Notes: generated from the letters alone by a model not told the origin. A stretch of 64,000 nucleotides of DNA from Cyclina sinensis (GCA_012932295.1 JAAONU010000006.1:30034882-30098881); one strand, 5' to 3'. Numbered from the stretch's first letter, positions 12,045 to 24,473 are shown. Numbers and translations are program-made.

Positions 12045-12117
12045 GATCTCTGACGGGATTCGAACCAGCTACCTCTGGATCCGGAGCCATGTGCTCTACC
12101 CCTGGACCACGGTGCCT
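12045..12117 (-). repeat. tRNA-derived SINE head
   Basis: On the minus strand the sequence GTGGTCCAGGGGTAGAGCA (box-A-like) is followed by GGCTCCGGATCC in the anticodon-arm position and GGTTCGAATCCCGTC (box B). The length fits a tRNA. The acceptor ends do not pair convincingly and repeat sequence lies on both sides, so I call it a SINE head, not a working tRNA gene. Confidence 0.6.
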
Positions 12118-12480
12118 CCTCAAGGGCACTGGGGTGTTTGTATGACGAACTTGTGTAAAAACGTTTGAGAAACGTACTTGCGAGAAACTGGTTTTTTCTC
12201 AAGGTTTGAGGGGTTCGGGGATCGGCACTTGTACACTGGCCTGGGCCGTGACAAGTCTCGTTCGCCATCGATGTATCGTACTGGTTTGTAGCTGTTGGAA
12301 CTGCTGGTGTATAGCGTACCAGACTCGGCGTAAAACGTGCATTTTCTGCTATTTTTTATGTTCCTAAGCATTGGTCCCGTTATTTCAGGTGCTTTGTGGG
12401 GCTTGCGCTTGCAACTATGGAACGCTGAGACGAGAACACGGACTAGGGTTGCGTACATTGGGAGAGCAACAAATCTGAAA
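12118..12480 (+). repeat. Third copy of the tRNA-headed repeat (tail then head of next unit)
   Basis: 12120-12260 matches the outer part of the right palindrome arm (GTGTTTGTATGACGAA, TTTCTCAAGGTTTGAGGGG). 12360-12470 matches the inner part (TTCCTAAGCAT, CTTGCAACTATGGAACGC). The end-to-start order indicates two units in tandem, joined at the T-rich tail near 12335-12358. Confidence 0.7.
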
Positions 12481-13390
12481 TTTCACATTGATTTTTGCCA
12501 CTTAATAAATGGTCTTTTGCCGAAGTGTTTTTAACACAGGCTATAAAATACTAACATATTGATCTTGAAGACTGAAATATTGCTTGTCTAAGGTAAAACA
12601 TACAAAAAAGAATTATGAGTTAAAATGTGCGAGATAAAGTAATATCTGCTTTAATAATGATAAATGTTTGATGTTAACTTCGCCACGGGTATTCACAGCG
12701 ATGGGTGAAGACCTATGGATTATATAGATCACCACAAGTGTAAATCCGATATTTACCGGGGATTACCGAAGATTACTGTCGACAATTTACATATCCGGCG
12801 CCTAGTGTGCATCTGTCGGGGTTTTAGTTGAACGTGAATTTTAAGATAAGAATTTGATTTATCGAAAGTTTTGGTCTTATTTAAATGTTTTACGAGACGA
12901 CCCTGTGATACCCTTGTCACAGCTGTGAATTAATGATCCACAAAAAGATGGTTCATGACAAAAAGTAAACCGTGTGTACATGGTTTACTGAGAAAAAGAT
13001 TTCAATCCCAATACGTGTCAATTTCAGTTTTTAGTCACTTCACGGAATAAGGGAGGACACTTAGGTTGACATATCCATGTAACGGCTATTGAATTGTTTC
13101 CCTTTAATCACCAATGACAGAACCGATACCCCCTGTAGAGATTTTTTTCTAGGTTGTGAAGGATAGTGTAATCTTCTCATGTCAGAGACATGCCTGTGGC
13201 AATGTGACAAACCTCTGAGTATATAACACAAACTAGTCACTTGACCGTGTGAGTAGAAATAACATGTATTTAAAATGAAAAAAGAAATATTTAATCAGAA
13301 TCATGTAACCAATCTAAATTCTTACTTAATTGTTTCTCGTGTTTTTGATGTAAGAATGATAGATAATAAAGGTAACGGTAAAAGTTTCTT
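12481..13390. other. Non-coding interval
   Basis: No open frame with recognisable content, RNA gene or clear repeat was seen, apart from a somewhat GC-richer patch around 12680-12830. Confidence 0.4.
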
Positions 13391-13620
13391 ATTTAACGTG
13401 GGTAGTCAACAAAAGTACCCACCTGGTGAGGATGGAACAACTTATTTCCAGAAGAGCCCACGGTGCGTGCTTTTACCTCTCCTATTCCGATACTCTTGGA
13501 AACAGAACCTTGTTAGGTTGCCACCCAGTCCTGGGAAATTAGTCGCTAACTCGGTCGCTACCCGGAATCGAACTCGGACTTCGTAGCCCAACGCACAAAC
13601 CACTCGGCAACCGAGTCACC
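13391..13620 (-). repeat. tRNA-derived SINE (Ser/Leu-like head)
   Basis: On the minus strand the head runs from 13620: GGTGACTCGGTTGCCGAGTG (box A) and GAGTTCGATTCCGGG (box B). It is followed by a body of about 150 bp down to a GGTACTTTTGTTGACTACCC region. An ATT-rich microsatellite flanks it at 13628-13745. The plus-strand frame 13275-13586 crosses it and is not a gene. Confidence 0.65.
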
Positions 13621-13939
13621 ACAACAACAACATTATTATTATAATTGTTAATTTCATGATTATTATTACCATCATCATGATAATTTTTCTGCTACTACTA
13701 CGGCTATTATATTATAATAATAAGTTTTATTATTATTATTATTGTTACAGATACTGCTCAAAACATAAATATTTATTTTTTGGCTACCTTGGATCTAATT
13801 GTATGTTGAAATATGAAGAAAATTTGAAGAAAACTACACGTGTTATGACATTTTCTTTTTACTTCGTCACGCGTATGAATATTTGTATGTCCGGGGTTAT
13901 TAGTCAGTATCAGATCCTCACTATTTACCTATTTGGGTT

Positions 13940-14190
13940 GGATTTGTTTTTTCGTCGATACCGTATCCCCATTTTGCCGGCGACCCTTACGAGTTTAATT
14001 GTTTTAAGTTGTAGAGGAATGTGCAAGATATCCATTTCCGGGGCACTTCTGGTTCTTTTAAAGGCTCAGTATACAGCACCCATAAATGGGACCTCAGCTA
14101 AACATCTCGTTAAAGAAAGTTGAGGAAAGTGGGATCGAACTAGTCGACCGCGGATTACAAGTCCTGTGAGTAACCACTGAGCCTGTCCCA
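13940..14190 (-). repeat. tRNA-derived SINE, family with conserved 3' core (copy 1)
   Basis: The minus-strand head reads CAGGCTCAGTGGTTACTCAC then TAGTTCGATCCC. The body shares AGAACCAGAAGTGCCCCGGA and the GTCGCCGGC...ATCGACGA end with copies at 15.74, 17.04 and 35.2 kb. The plus-strand frame 13656-14123 overlaps it and is not supported as a gene. Confidence 0.7.
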
Positions 14191-14469
14191 GATTTATTTT
14201 AACTCCGTCCGATAAAAAGTTGTTTCTGTGTCACTTTCGAGGCATTTTAATTTGGTTTCATTTAGTCATTCGAATGACAAAGCCATTTTAAGATGTCAAG
14301 CTGTAATCTGTGATCGTTATCTTTTAAATACAGCGCTGCTTGCGAAATATTGTATTTTAAAACACCTGCGTTAAAAGAAGGATATAATTTCTTTCGAATT
14401 TAAAAATGAAAAAAATATAAAAAAATTCTTATTTATATCAACCATCATTTTGACAAAATCTGAGATTCG

Positions 14470-14563
14470 GGGAATTTAAAAGTACAGTAGAATAATCAAG
14501 GATTTTCTACTAATCGGGAATTTAAAAGTACAGTAGAATAATCAAGGATTTTTCTACTAAATC
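14470..14563 (+). repeat. Tandem duplication, unit about 47 bp, two copies
   Basis: The block GGGAATTTAAAAGTACAGTA with AATAATCAAGGATTTT and TCTACTAA occurs twice, back to back, with almost no divergence. This indicates a recent local duplication. Confidence 0.9.
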
Positions 14564-15734
14564 GATTATTTTCGAAATTGATATTTTTATTAATATAATT
14601 TCTATAAAAGGACAAAACTAAAAACTTCAATAAATCATTAATTTTTCATCTGCTCTTCAAGTTTTACACAATTCCAAAACAAATATCGCTATCAATATCT
14701 TAAAAACACGCCAGCAACTCTCAAAAATAATTGCTAGTTTTAGGGGTTTAAAATCCCTCCGCCAATCTAACCATTATGATTGCTAATGCGCCCGGAATCC
14801 CGATGCCCTATTTTGTCTTCATAGCCATGACTGCTTGGTCATTATTTGTTAATTAATAAAAAGAGATAGCAGCGGTTGTACACAGGGATTTCGTCACAAA
14901 ATCGCGAAAGACACTGATATATCTAAAAACAAACACTGTTTAACAGCGATTTAGATCAGTTTCGAAAATATTAATGTAAGTTAAATGAATGGAAGTTTTG
15001 ACACCTTTATGTTCTCTTATCTAAAACAGCGGATATGGATTTGTTAGACAAATTCCATGTCTAAAAGATGCGACTGCAAATTGTAAGTAAGGCTGGGCGA
15101 ACAGTTAAATGTGTCCGGTCCTATTTTGATAATTTAACTTCTAGGTAGTTGTCTGTATATAAAGTATTTACTTCGTACTTCGTTGAAGTCCTTTTTTTTT
15201 TTTTTTTTTTTTTTTGGGGGGGGGGGGGTGTTGTTGTTAATATATCGCAGATTTGTTTAGTGAAAGAAAGCTGTATCTCCTCGATGTATAAATAGTTGAA
15301 TAAAGAACTGCACCTCGAATTTTGCATTTATGCAGAAAAAATGCTTAGGGTTACCACACTGATATTGTCTTTAGCTGAGATAGATATTCAGCTTTTCTTG
15401 AAAAGGAACGTATACGTTTAAAAAAGCCCACAACGGAGCAGTCTATAATAATTGACCACTGTAAATCAGTTATAGCCCCAAGATATTTAATAAATCCTCA
15501 AGCCACGATTTCGTCTCTTAATATTACACAGAAACATTTTTTTTCTGGTTGCTGTGTTGTTGTTGTTGTTGGAGATTAGCTGATGCTTCTTCTTTTCCTG
15601 TTCTGGTCTACCTATCTGTCTATATACCAATCGATCTATCTATTTGAATTTATTCATTGTCGGGAGTCATTTTAAGTTGTGTACAATAATACTCGAAGCA
15701 GAAGGTATCCAACTGTACAGACACTCTTGGTTCG
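14564..15734. other. Non-coding interval with homopolymers
   Basis: Contains a T-run followed by a G-run at about 15191-15228 (the reverse of A-run/C-run). It also has a TGT repeat near 15552-15572 and CTAT repeats near 15609-15643. There is no gene content. Confidence 0.6.
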
Positions 15735-15870
15735 TTTTGGTTTCTTTACATGTTCTCTGTAAAGCACCGATATACGGGACCTTGGTTGAAGGTCTTATCT
15801 GAATTATAAAGGAAAGTCGGGGGTCGAACTCGCGACCCTTGGATTACAAGTTCTGTGCCTTACAGTTGTC
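15735..15870 (-). repeat. tRNA-derived SINE, same family (copy 2, short)
   Basis: The minus-strand head has AACTTGTAATCCAAGGGTCG then GCGAGTTCGACCCCC. The body has AAGGTCCCGTATATCGGTGC, matching the GGGACC...GTGCT block of the other copies. The 3' core is truncated. Confidence 0.65.
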
Positions 15871-16779
15871 TAAATGTGAGAAATTTATTTTGTTTGGGAT
15901 GATAAGGGTCTCAATTATGTTCTTTACATCAGTGAGAACAGATGGGATTTAAGATATATTTGGTAAGCACTTTTAATGTTTGTAATTACATTTTCTCTAC
16001 TAGCGTACTACTAGCAAATTTCAATTAATTGACAGTTTATATGGTTAAATTAGTATTAACCGCTATCTCAATAAGTCGATCGATTTAAGTCAGCTGGCAA
16101 ACCAGAGCCAGCCAATTACTGCTTGTTAGTACATATAAATAATTTTTAATTGTTTGCAAAGCACCTGATCAACTCAAGGTTCTTTTATTTCTCTTTCCCT
16201 TGTTTTATTCTTCACAATATTTAACTTTGGTTACTTAACAGTTTTAATCATCTTTTTTGATTACGTAGACACGTAGTCATGGTATTCAGCCAATCCAGAG
16301 TGTAAATAAGATAGACCACTGTAAGAGTTCAGCGAAAGTTGAAAAAAAATGTGTGGGTAGTGATGCGGTCAAAAAGGTACAAAAAGTAGTGCAGATAGAA
16401 AACTCTTTTGTTATGCTTACGCTGGAAACTGTTTGAATTTGTTGTTGTTTTAAAACAAGTATATTAAAACAATCTCAGGAATATCTATTAGAAAATAGAT
16501 TAAGCATATTAACATGATTAAGATTGAAATGTCCTTGTTAGTGTACAGTACTCCAAGAAGACAAAGGATTTACCTTAATAATATTGTTAACAACAGTACT
16601 TTTTTCAGATTTGGGTTTACATAATTCATTTTTTATAATTCTAAGTTTTTCTCTCTTTCTTCTTGTTTTTTCTTTCTTTCATGCTTTCTTTTTCTTAAAT
16701 CCTGCAATAATTTTATCCTTCAAATGAAAATGTCTTCCTAGCATCAGTCAGTCAGAAGGCAACTAACAAACAAACAAAG

Positions 16780-16890
16780 GTAGAAAGAAAGGAATGAAGA
16801 AAAGAATGAAGGAAGTTACGAATCAACGAATGAGTGAATGAAGGAAGGAACGGACGGACGAACGAACAAACGGACTGACGGACGAACGAA
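16780..16890 (+). repeat. GAAGGAAGG / ACGGACGG purine-rich simple repeat
   Basis: Degenerate tetranucleotide tracts (GAAA, GAAG, then GGAC and GAAC) run continuously into the SINE-tail fragment at 16979. Confidence 0.8.
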
Positions 16891-16978
16891 AAACATGGCA
16901 AAATATGAGTCTCGGCATAATTCTTCGTCTCCTGTCAAGCCAGAAGTCTTTGTACACTTCAAGTGCTCTGTTTTGCAT

Positions 16979-17306
16979 GAGTCGGTCGTATGGGCAACCG
17001 GTACCGACGATGAGTGAACTCAAAAAGAAAGAGAAGGATGGATCAGTGGTCCATTGGTAATGCGCTGTTCTTGTAATACAGGGGTCAATTCGATTCTCCA
17101 TTCCTCCACTTACATGGCTAATTGTCCTTTGGAAGAAGTGTTAAACTAAGGACCCATGTACCAGTGCTTTACAGTAAACATTGAAAATAACCAGAGGTGT
17201 CTCTGAAATGGGATGTTTTCTGTATGTTGCACTATCCTCCACAATCATTAATTTCTACAAGGAGTCGCTCATATGGGCAACCGGTACCGACGACAGATAA
17301 ACTCGT
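16979..17306 (+). repeat. tRNA-derived SINE, same family (copy 3), flanked by two copies of its 3' tail
   Basis: The head at about 17040 reads GATCAGTGGTCCATTGGTAA then GGTCAATTCGATTCTCC. The body has AACCAGAGGTGTCTCTGAAA and ends GAGTCGCTCATATGGGCAAC and on to GATAAACTC at 17306. A second copy of that tail (GAGTCGGTCGTATGGGCAAC) sits just before the head at 16979-17021. The element therefore looks inserted into, or tandem with, the tail of an older copy. Confidence 0.75.
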
Positions 17307-19326
17307 ACACAGACACATTTTTAACTATGAGGCCAACTGTCTCTCTTTAATTCATTTTTTTTTCGAAGTGGTGGGTATTTAATAGTATTATTTCATTTAC
17401 CCCTACTAATTATCTGGGTGCCATTCAATCTAAAAATAACTTCAAACAATAGAATTGTTTATTTATTTGCAACAATCAGCAATGACATGCGAGGTATGTG
17501 AATTGTTTGGGAAGTCTTTTTAATTTTCCAATTACCATAATCCATACGATTTTACCGCAATCCGTCTAGTTTCTACTTACCATAATCATTCCCTCTAGAA
17601 AGTTTCTTCCAATAATCCATTTACTCATTGCACTCGTATCAATATTCGTTAAAAATAATTAACAAAACACAAATATTATTGGATTTTTCCACATTTTACT
17701 CTTCACTTTGTCAACATTTCATAAATAACATAAATAAATGGGCATGCGTTTGTAATACAACGAATTATAAACATCTTTACAATAAATTTGCTAAACGACC
17801 GTACAAAAGCACAATATATTGCAAGAAGTCGGAATGAACTGAAACAGTCTAAAGCGTTTAACCACCAGTACATCAAATATCTTGTTCATGCACTAAGCAC
17901 CTTTATCTCGTTAACTAAAACTATTGGTGTTATAAAAGTCACTGTTAGTTTCAAGGCATTCACAGGCTGTTTATCAATTTGGCAGCTTAAATGTTTTAAA
18001 AAGGTGAAATAAAAGCCACTGTGTTTCTCCCTTAATATGTTGCATTGTCTTTTTACAGATTCGCTCTAGTACATATACAGTGTACATTTGTTGACTAAGT
18101 TTGATACTTTGTAGGATAGCTTTCTTCCATGACCAGTTTTCGCCTTTGTCAGATATTTTGATCTGACCATTTTGACGTTAATCTTTTATTGTTTAAGTTA
18201 GAGCATTTTCCTTATCTAAATCATACAGACTGTGTCGCGAGGTCGAGGCCACAAAGAATTGTTCTAATGTATAATTTTTGGAAGTTATTTACAAAACTAG
18301 AATCTAGTAATACCCGTTTCTAATACATGTTGTAATAAATTAGCATTACAAATAAATCAGTACAGTCAACACAATTAGCACAATATAACTACTTCAACAC
18401 AATATTTAAATCATAAAATATCAAAGAGGAAAACCAAAAACAACTCCTACGGAAATGACATAGTGATAAAAGAAATAACATTTCCTTATAACAATGCTTA
18501 CAAGCTGACCATTGCGACATTATCATTTCCCTTTAGCGGTGATAAGACATCGTGTCAGTTAATTTGCAGCCAGAACACACTAGGAGTTTCTATGAAAAGG
18601 GCAAAACAAAATTGTGAAAAGGTGAAAATTGAGACATTTCAAATTTCAGAATAAATACGTAATTTTACTTACATTTACGTTGTACAACTATGTACAAATA
18701 TAAACTTTCAACAATTCAAGTAACAACATTGTATTTATATAAGAAATACAACAGCCATAGCTGACTGTGTACACAGCACAAATACTTCTGCTAAATCATA
18801 ACAGGTATTTCCGAAATTTGAAAACACCAGTTTCCGCAGAAAATTCGAAACACTCGACTTTTTTACATGTGGTAGATTTTTTTTTATACATGTTTGTTCA
18901 AAATAAAAATACTTGCAAAACTGTGAAATTTCTGTCCATCTACCGACGGGACAGGCCAAATTCCATAGGCAATAACATGCAATAAAATCACTCCAAGCAA
19001 AGAAAAAAAGATTCCGCCATTTTTGGTAGTATTTTGAACTGCTGTCCTGCATTCTGAAAATCAAGCCAATCATTTTCTTCTGTTTCCTGTAAACTAGAAC
19101 CAGCGTCAAATGCTGAACCAGCGTCAAATGCTGAACAACTTAGACGTTTCTGAATGAGTTCGCTATCTTAATGTTACGCACACTTGTACAATATCTACTG
19201 CACTTTCCCTCGTTCAAATTTGAATATTGACATTCAAAGAACCTATATTAAGTCATCATTCAATCAGGACAGTAACTCATCGAATTAATACTTTTTATAG
19301 GTATACAGTATGTTGTCTCGTAGATA
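17307..19326. other. 3' flank of LMX1, including probable 3' UTR
   Basis: The 3' UTR of LMX1 should lie directly below 19327 on the minus strand. A short direct repeat (ACCAGCGTCAAATGCTGA twice) is at about 19099-19135. Small frames at 17628-18012, 18463-18654 and 18735-19127 have no recognisable features. No other gene was seen. Confidence 0.5.
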
Positions 19327-19526
19327 TTACTCGGCGTTGAAATAAGAACTCTGCATTGAGTACAGCTTATCAATCGGATTAATGAGTGTGTTTGACACGG
19401 GCATGCCATTCGTCCGACCGTCTGTGTTAAGGATCTGGTCTATGGACTCCATCTTCTCATCCATGTTCATTGAACCGTTACTGTATGCATTGCTTGACAG
19501 CGTGTTCGCACTAGAGTATGCAGAAT
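19327..19526 (-). CDS. lmx1: LMX1 coding exon 7 (conserved C-terminus and stop)
   Basis: Acceptor TTATTTTCAG at 19527, stop TAA at 19327-19329. Asp from the junction is followed by 65 residues: a Ser/Asn-rich stretch ([17 protein letters not shown]), [12 protein letters not shown], and the terminal [17 protein letters not shown]. The NPIDxLYSMQxSYF block is diagnostic for LMX1 proteins. Two more acceptor-like copies of the sequence AG|ATTCTG lie upstream in the intron, at 19646 and 19755. No clear polyadenylation signal was fixed; a minus-strand AATAAA-type hexamer near 18185 is one candidate. Confidence 0.95.
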
Positions 19527-19944
19527 CTGAAAATAAAGCATTTTTGCAGGTTATTCTGGGCCGAAAAATAGAATAACTAATGTAGTTACCAAAATATGTA
19601 GAATTTATAGAACAACAAATCATTCGACTGACACAGTAGACAGAATCTAAAAATAGAAAAAAAGTAGTCAAAGTGACATTGTGAATAAAGTACGCAGAAA
19701 AATAAAACCACAAAGACTTGGGTTGGTATTATGTTAATACTGAAATATTCAGAATCTAAAAAACAAACATATATATAAAATCTGACGTCGTGTCTGCAGT
19801 ACAGAGTGCCAAATCCAAATTGAGAGAAAAACTGTATTTTCAGTTTCATGATCCATTTAATCGCGCTCACTGCAAAATTTCCCTATGTATTTCATTCTGC
19901 TGGCAAATGTTTAATGTATGTATCCAAATACTAAAACAAAGTGT

Positions 19945-19975
<31 letters not shown>

Positions 19976-22900
19976 GGGGGAGGGAAGGGGGAGGCAACAA
20001 AAACAAATCAGAAATCGTCCAACACAGCATAGAATATTAGTTTCTTTCAGAAATACTTTTTTCCATTTAAATCAGAAAATGCACAAAGTTAAACGAGAAA
20101 TCTCTTTTTTTTTATTCCACACTGAGGAAAAGTTATTTATGTAAACGTCGTTTCTTTCTTGTGTCGGCGTCATATTCAGGATATACGGCTTTATCAATCC
20201 ACTCTCGTTAATGACCCAATATCAAATTTTACTAAAAAAAAAGATCAGCCACAGTCTTGGATTCTTAGACATAGAACCTAGGATACCCTTTGTTTTTTTT
20301 TGTTGTTGTTGTTTTTTAAAACTGACCGTAGATTTTCGATTCTCTAAAACTACAATGTTATTAGATAAGATTAAATCATTCTCTGGAAATCGAACGCCCG
20401 TAGAAACAACTCGAGTTTTTTAAAGAAAAAATGTAGTTCGGCTTGAGCTGGTTTCTTTTAAATTAGAATGTCAGAAACAGAACGTCAGGCACGTTCAAAA
20501 TTTTCTAAAAATAGAATGTTGGAATGTTTTAGGTTCGGAGCTATATATAGGCATGTTTTGAATTTACTCTTTCTATCGAGCATACCAACTACTCACCTAC
20601 CTGAGCGATCTGTGTCGAAGTTGTTCATTTGTTCACCAAACATTCTGTTCTCTTGCTTTTGTACTAAGCCTGAAATGATTGGATAGTTATAAATAGAATG
20701 ATGCTTATTAGTGTGACACACTTTTAAAGTGTGTTCACTTTCATGCCTTCCAATTATTTAGTTTCTTAACTATCGTAAAACAATGGTAGCGATACTGAAG
20801 AGTACTCAATGGGCAGTTTTTAAAATATATAATCATGTCAGTTCACCTTGACAATGCTTTTGTTGTTCTTGAGTTTGATGGAAATCACGGGAACCAGGAG
20901 AAGATATGTTGGAAACCATTTAAGTCCTGAAAATTACTTATTAATCATGTTACGGATAGTTTTTGAATCGACGTATTGAATATATTTGTTGTAAATGTTT
21001 ATTTACATGTGATTGGATGCTGATGACTCTTTTGAAATTCTGCAAATTTTGCATGAATTTTAACGTACTAAGTTAAAACTTCAGTTTAAAAGTAGCATAC
21101 CCTCTCCGCTATTGTTTCTTATACGGACAGAAGATTCAGAAAGGATGATTTTATTTTGAATCATTTGTTTTGATAGAATTATTTATCTATTCTCAGACAT
21201 TAATTGATTGTTCTGTTAATGACAACCCGCTTCTGCGCAAGAATATTCTAAAGTAATCAGAATGTTAAGACATTCCTTTCATTAGTTTAGATAAAGGATG
21301 GTTAATTATTACGGTAAATAAATTAGTCATATGTCAAGGAGCAGCCGTTCTGATTTTTACCATAGTGAATAAGGAAAATCCTGTTAATATGGTTGAAAAA
21401 TACTCTGAAAATAAGACTGTTATTTTAACCCATGTATGCCTATTGGATTATGCCATTCTTGTCAGCTAGACGAGTCCATTTTCAATTAAAAGGGTTTCTA
21501 GAATAAATGTTAAAGTTTATTTTATTCAGCGAAGAAAGTTGGGTCTGCACTGTTTCGCTATGTATCCTTTTGTAGACTAAGCATTAATTGGTTAAAGAAA
21601 GAAACATAACTCTGGTACCTACATCATAAACCAAGTTCATTGTAATAACATGTTATATATATATATGTTTTATATTTATATATAAATATACAGTTTACAT
21701 AAGTTGTAGATATGGACAATGAAGCCCAAAAACTCTTTAGTGAAGATAATAAAAAAACAATTATTGAATTTTTCTTCACATGTTTTGAAAGTTTTTTTTT
21801 TCAAGAAAGAAACCTTTAAACCACAATCTACAAAAAAATAGATTAACGAAACATGTAAGACATTTAAATACGGTCAGGCAGACACCATTAAGACCTATTT
21901 ATGCCTAATGGATTATGCCATCCTTGCCATCTGGACGAGTCCATTTCCAATTATAAGGGTTTCTGGTATGGTATAAATTTTGAATTTAATTCTTTTTAGG
22001 GAAGAAAGTCCGCTATGCAAACATTGAAGATCCTGATCAGACGACGCATCTCGCGGCGTCTGATCTGGGTCTGCACTGTTTGCCTATGTCAACTTTTGTA
22101 GACGCTAGACATTAATGGGTTAAATGTGAACCTACCATTGCTTTCTGTATGGCCAATGAAGCTACCATCTGACTCGCTGTCGTCTTCTTTCTTTTCTCCA
22201 GGAGATTTAAGTTTCGTCTTCTCTCCGTTTTCTCCTTCTTTCTTTCCCTTTCCTCCATCTTGATTCTGCCTTCGGGCTATTTTCTTCACCTTTAAGAAAA
22301 TGAGAATGTTTCTTCAACCTTAACATTTCTTCAGCTTTAGGAATTTTATAACCATTCATATTTTGATTATTCTACTTTAGAAAATCAATTTTCAAACTTA
22401 ATTGTCTTTTGATATACATGCACATTTTTCAGCTGTCGGAAAACATTATATGTTTTGAATATTTCTATACTTTGTTATGGTTCAGTGCACACCGGCCTAT
22501 GACTCGGCGGTTAGCGCAGTGGTCTTCGATGCGGGAAGACTAGAGTTCGAACTCCTCTATGGGTGGTCATTTTCCAGATTTACTACATCTTTCTGTTACG
22601 AACCTTAATGTTCGTAAGAATTTTATTAAATCAATAACCGACTCTATTTGAGTAAAGTTTCTTCAACTTCAGGAAAAGATATGGTCATCTTATTTAAATA
22701 TCGCTATTAACTTTCAAAAGTACGTTGCATTTGATAATATGTATTTTCTGTCATATTGTTTGATCATGAGTTATTTCAGCCTTTATTCTGGGCCAGTGTC
22801 CTCGTCGCACATGCAGGAATTTTGAAATAACCTGTTCCAAATGTGCATCATAGCCGTATGGTGAATTGTCGTAAAGCATAATAGTACTTTTGCTGTATTT

Positions 22901-24473
22901 TGATACAAGTGACGTGAATTAGAGCATAGCTCTTGAAGTGGTATTCGTTTTCTTCTTTCCTACATAAACAACCCACCTTTGCCCGTTGATTTTGGAACCA
23001 AACTTGAACAACACGAACGCTGAGACCCGTTTCCGCCGCTAGTGATTCTCGCACCTTCCGGCATGGTTTCGGGTTCATCTCGAACGCGCTCTTGAACTTC
23101 CGTCGTTGACTAGTGGTCAGTATAGTTCGGGGACGTTTTGGGGGCTTCCCCGAATCGCTGTCGTCGTCATAACTATCACTATCATCACCTTAAAAAAACG
23201 GCACACGGGTTAGGAACTCTTGTTAAAAATGGTGCCAAATTTAATTTTCACAAGCGATAACAAGTTTCAACAATTCTAACAGCTTTTGAAAATGCTTCGC
23301 CTGTTACATAATTTGTTAAAGCCTCACCTCGCATGGCACAATATTTATACAAATAAATGTTAATATATATTAACATATGGCAAATGACAAAAAGAAGATG
23401 AAGAATATCAGACTTCAGTTGTAAATGTTCTTACGTAATAATAGTTCCTGGAAGAAAGGAAAGGTGGGGTGGGAGGAAAGAACTTTGTGCAATTTACGTT
23501 ATTGTATAAGTGTGCTTAACAAAATACATGAATTATCCAAAAGTACATATATTACATGATTTAACAAATTCTGCACAGTTACTTACTTTTTGGACTGTAA
23601 GGCATTAAAGCCATTTCTTTTTCAAAGTCCATTCTGCAGAATAACTGACCATGTTTGACCACGAACTCGTCCCCTTTCTGTAGAGGGTGCCCGCATGCTA
23701 CGCATGCAAAACAATGCATGTGATACACGTGGTCGAGCGCACGCATCACGAGCTGATTGGGAGGTAAAATGTGTTGGAGGCAGGCGCTGCATTTTGCACG
23801 ATAAATTCTGAAAGAAGTCATACAAACAAATGACTGAAACTATCATAAAATCAAATAAGTCAATTAATATTTACATGTAGTTACAAAGTCAGAGATAGGG
23901 ACAGATGAAATAAGCCTTAACGTCTGTTGTGTGATGTGAGGGAGAGACTTATATCTCAGTTATTCGCGCCACCTTTTTGGCGGCTTGTTGCGATGGCTGA
24001 GTGGTCTAAGGCGTTCTTACTTTGCATTCCTGGGCGGTTGGTGCCGTTTAGTGCGGGATAGAATCTCACTGGGAACTTAATTATTAGTAATGTATCTACA
24101 CGGACTTAAAAAATTAAAGCCATTATTACTACATCAAGAAATTTAATTTTCTATTTCTCCTTTTTAATCTGTATAATAGAAAGATCAGAAATACGAAGTC
24201 GTAAAATTTGTATAAAGCAATACTGAAAATCGAGTTTCACAATTACGTACTATGTGCTAACAATGAATTTAAGAAAACCAAACATTTGTAATGTCCCTGT
24301 GAATCAAAAGCGTCAAGTTGCATTAGAGTAAATACGTTCAAACATTGCACCAATGTGCATTAAGAACCCTTAAATGACATGCATTGTTTTCAAGTAGAAT
24401 GTGCTAAAATAAATATTTGATGGAAAACTTCACTAGCTATCTTCCTTTAGTTCTAGCTGCACTGAACGATTGA

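Noticed and set aside
12045..12117. tRNA gene with TCC-like anticodon
   Set aside because: Boxes A and B are good but end pairing is poor and the sequence sits inside a repeat cluster, so SINE head is preferred.
13656..14123. 155-codon plus-strand frame
   Set aside because: Starts in an ATT microsatellite and runs antisense through a SINE; no domain.
19790..20144. Gly-rich frames
   Set aside because: Arise from the GT and G-run simple repeat in intron 6.
20847..20926. Inclusion of this block in the main LMX1 coding model
   Set aside because: It breaks the frame at exon 6, whereas exons 5 and 6 join in phase without it.
23986..24080. tRNA-Ser or tRNA-Leu gene
   Set aside because: Box B is degraded and no acceptor stem could be paired.
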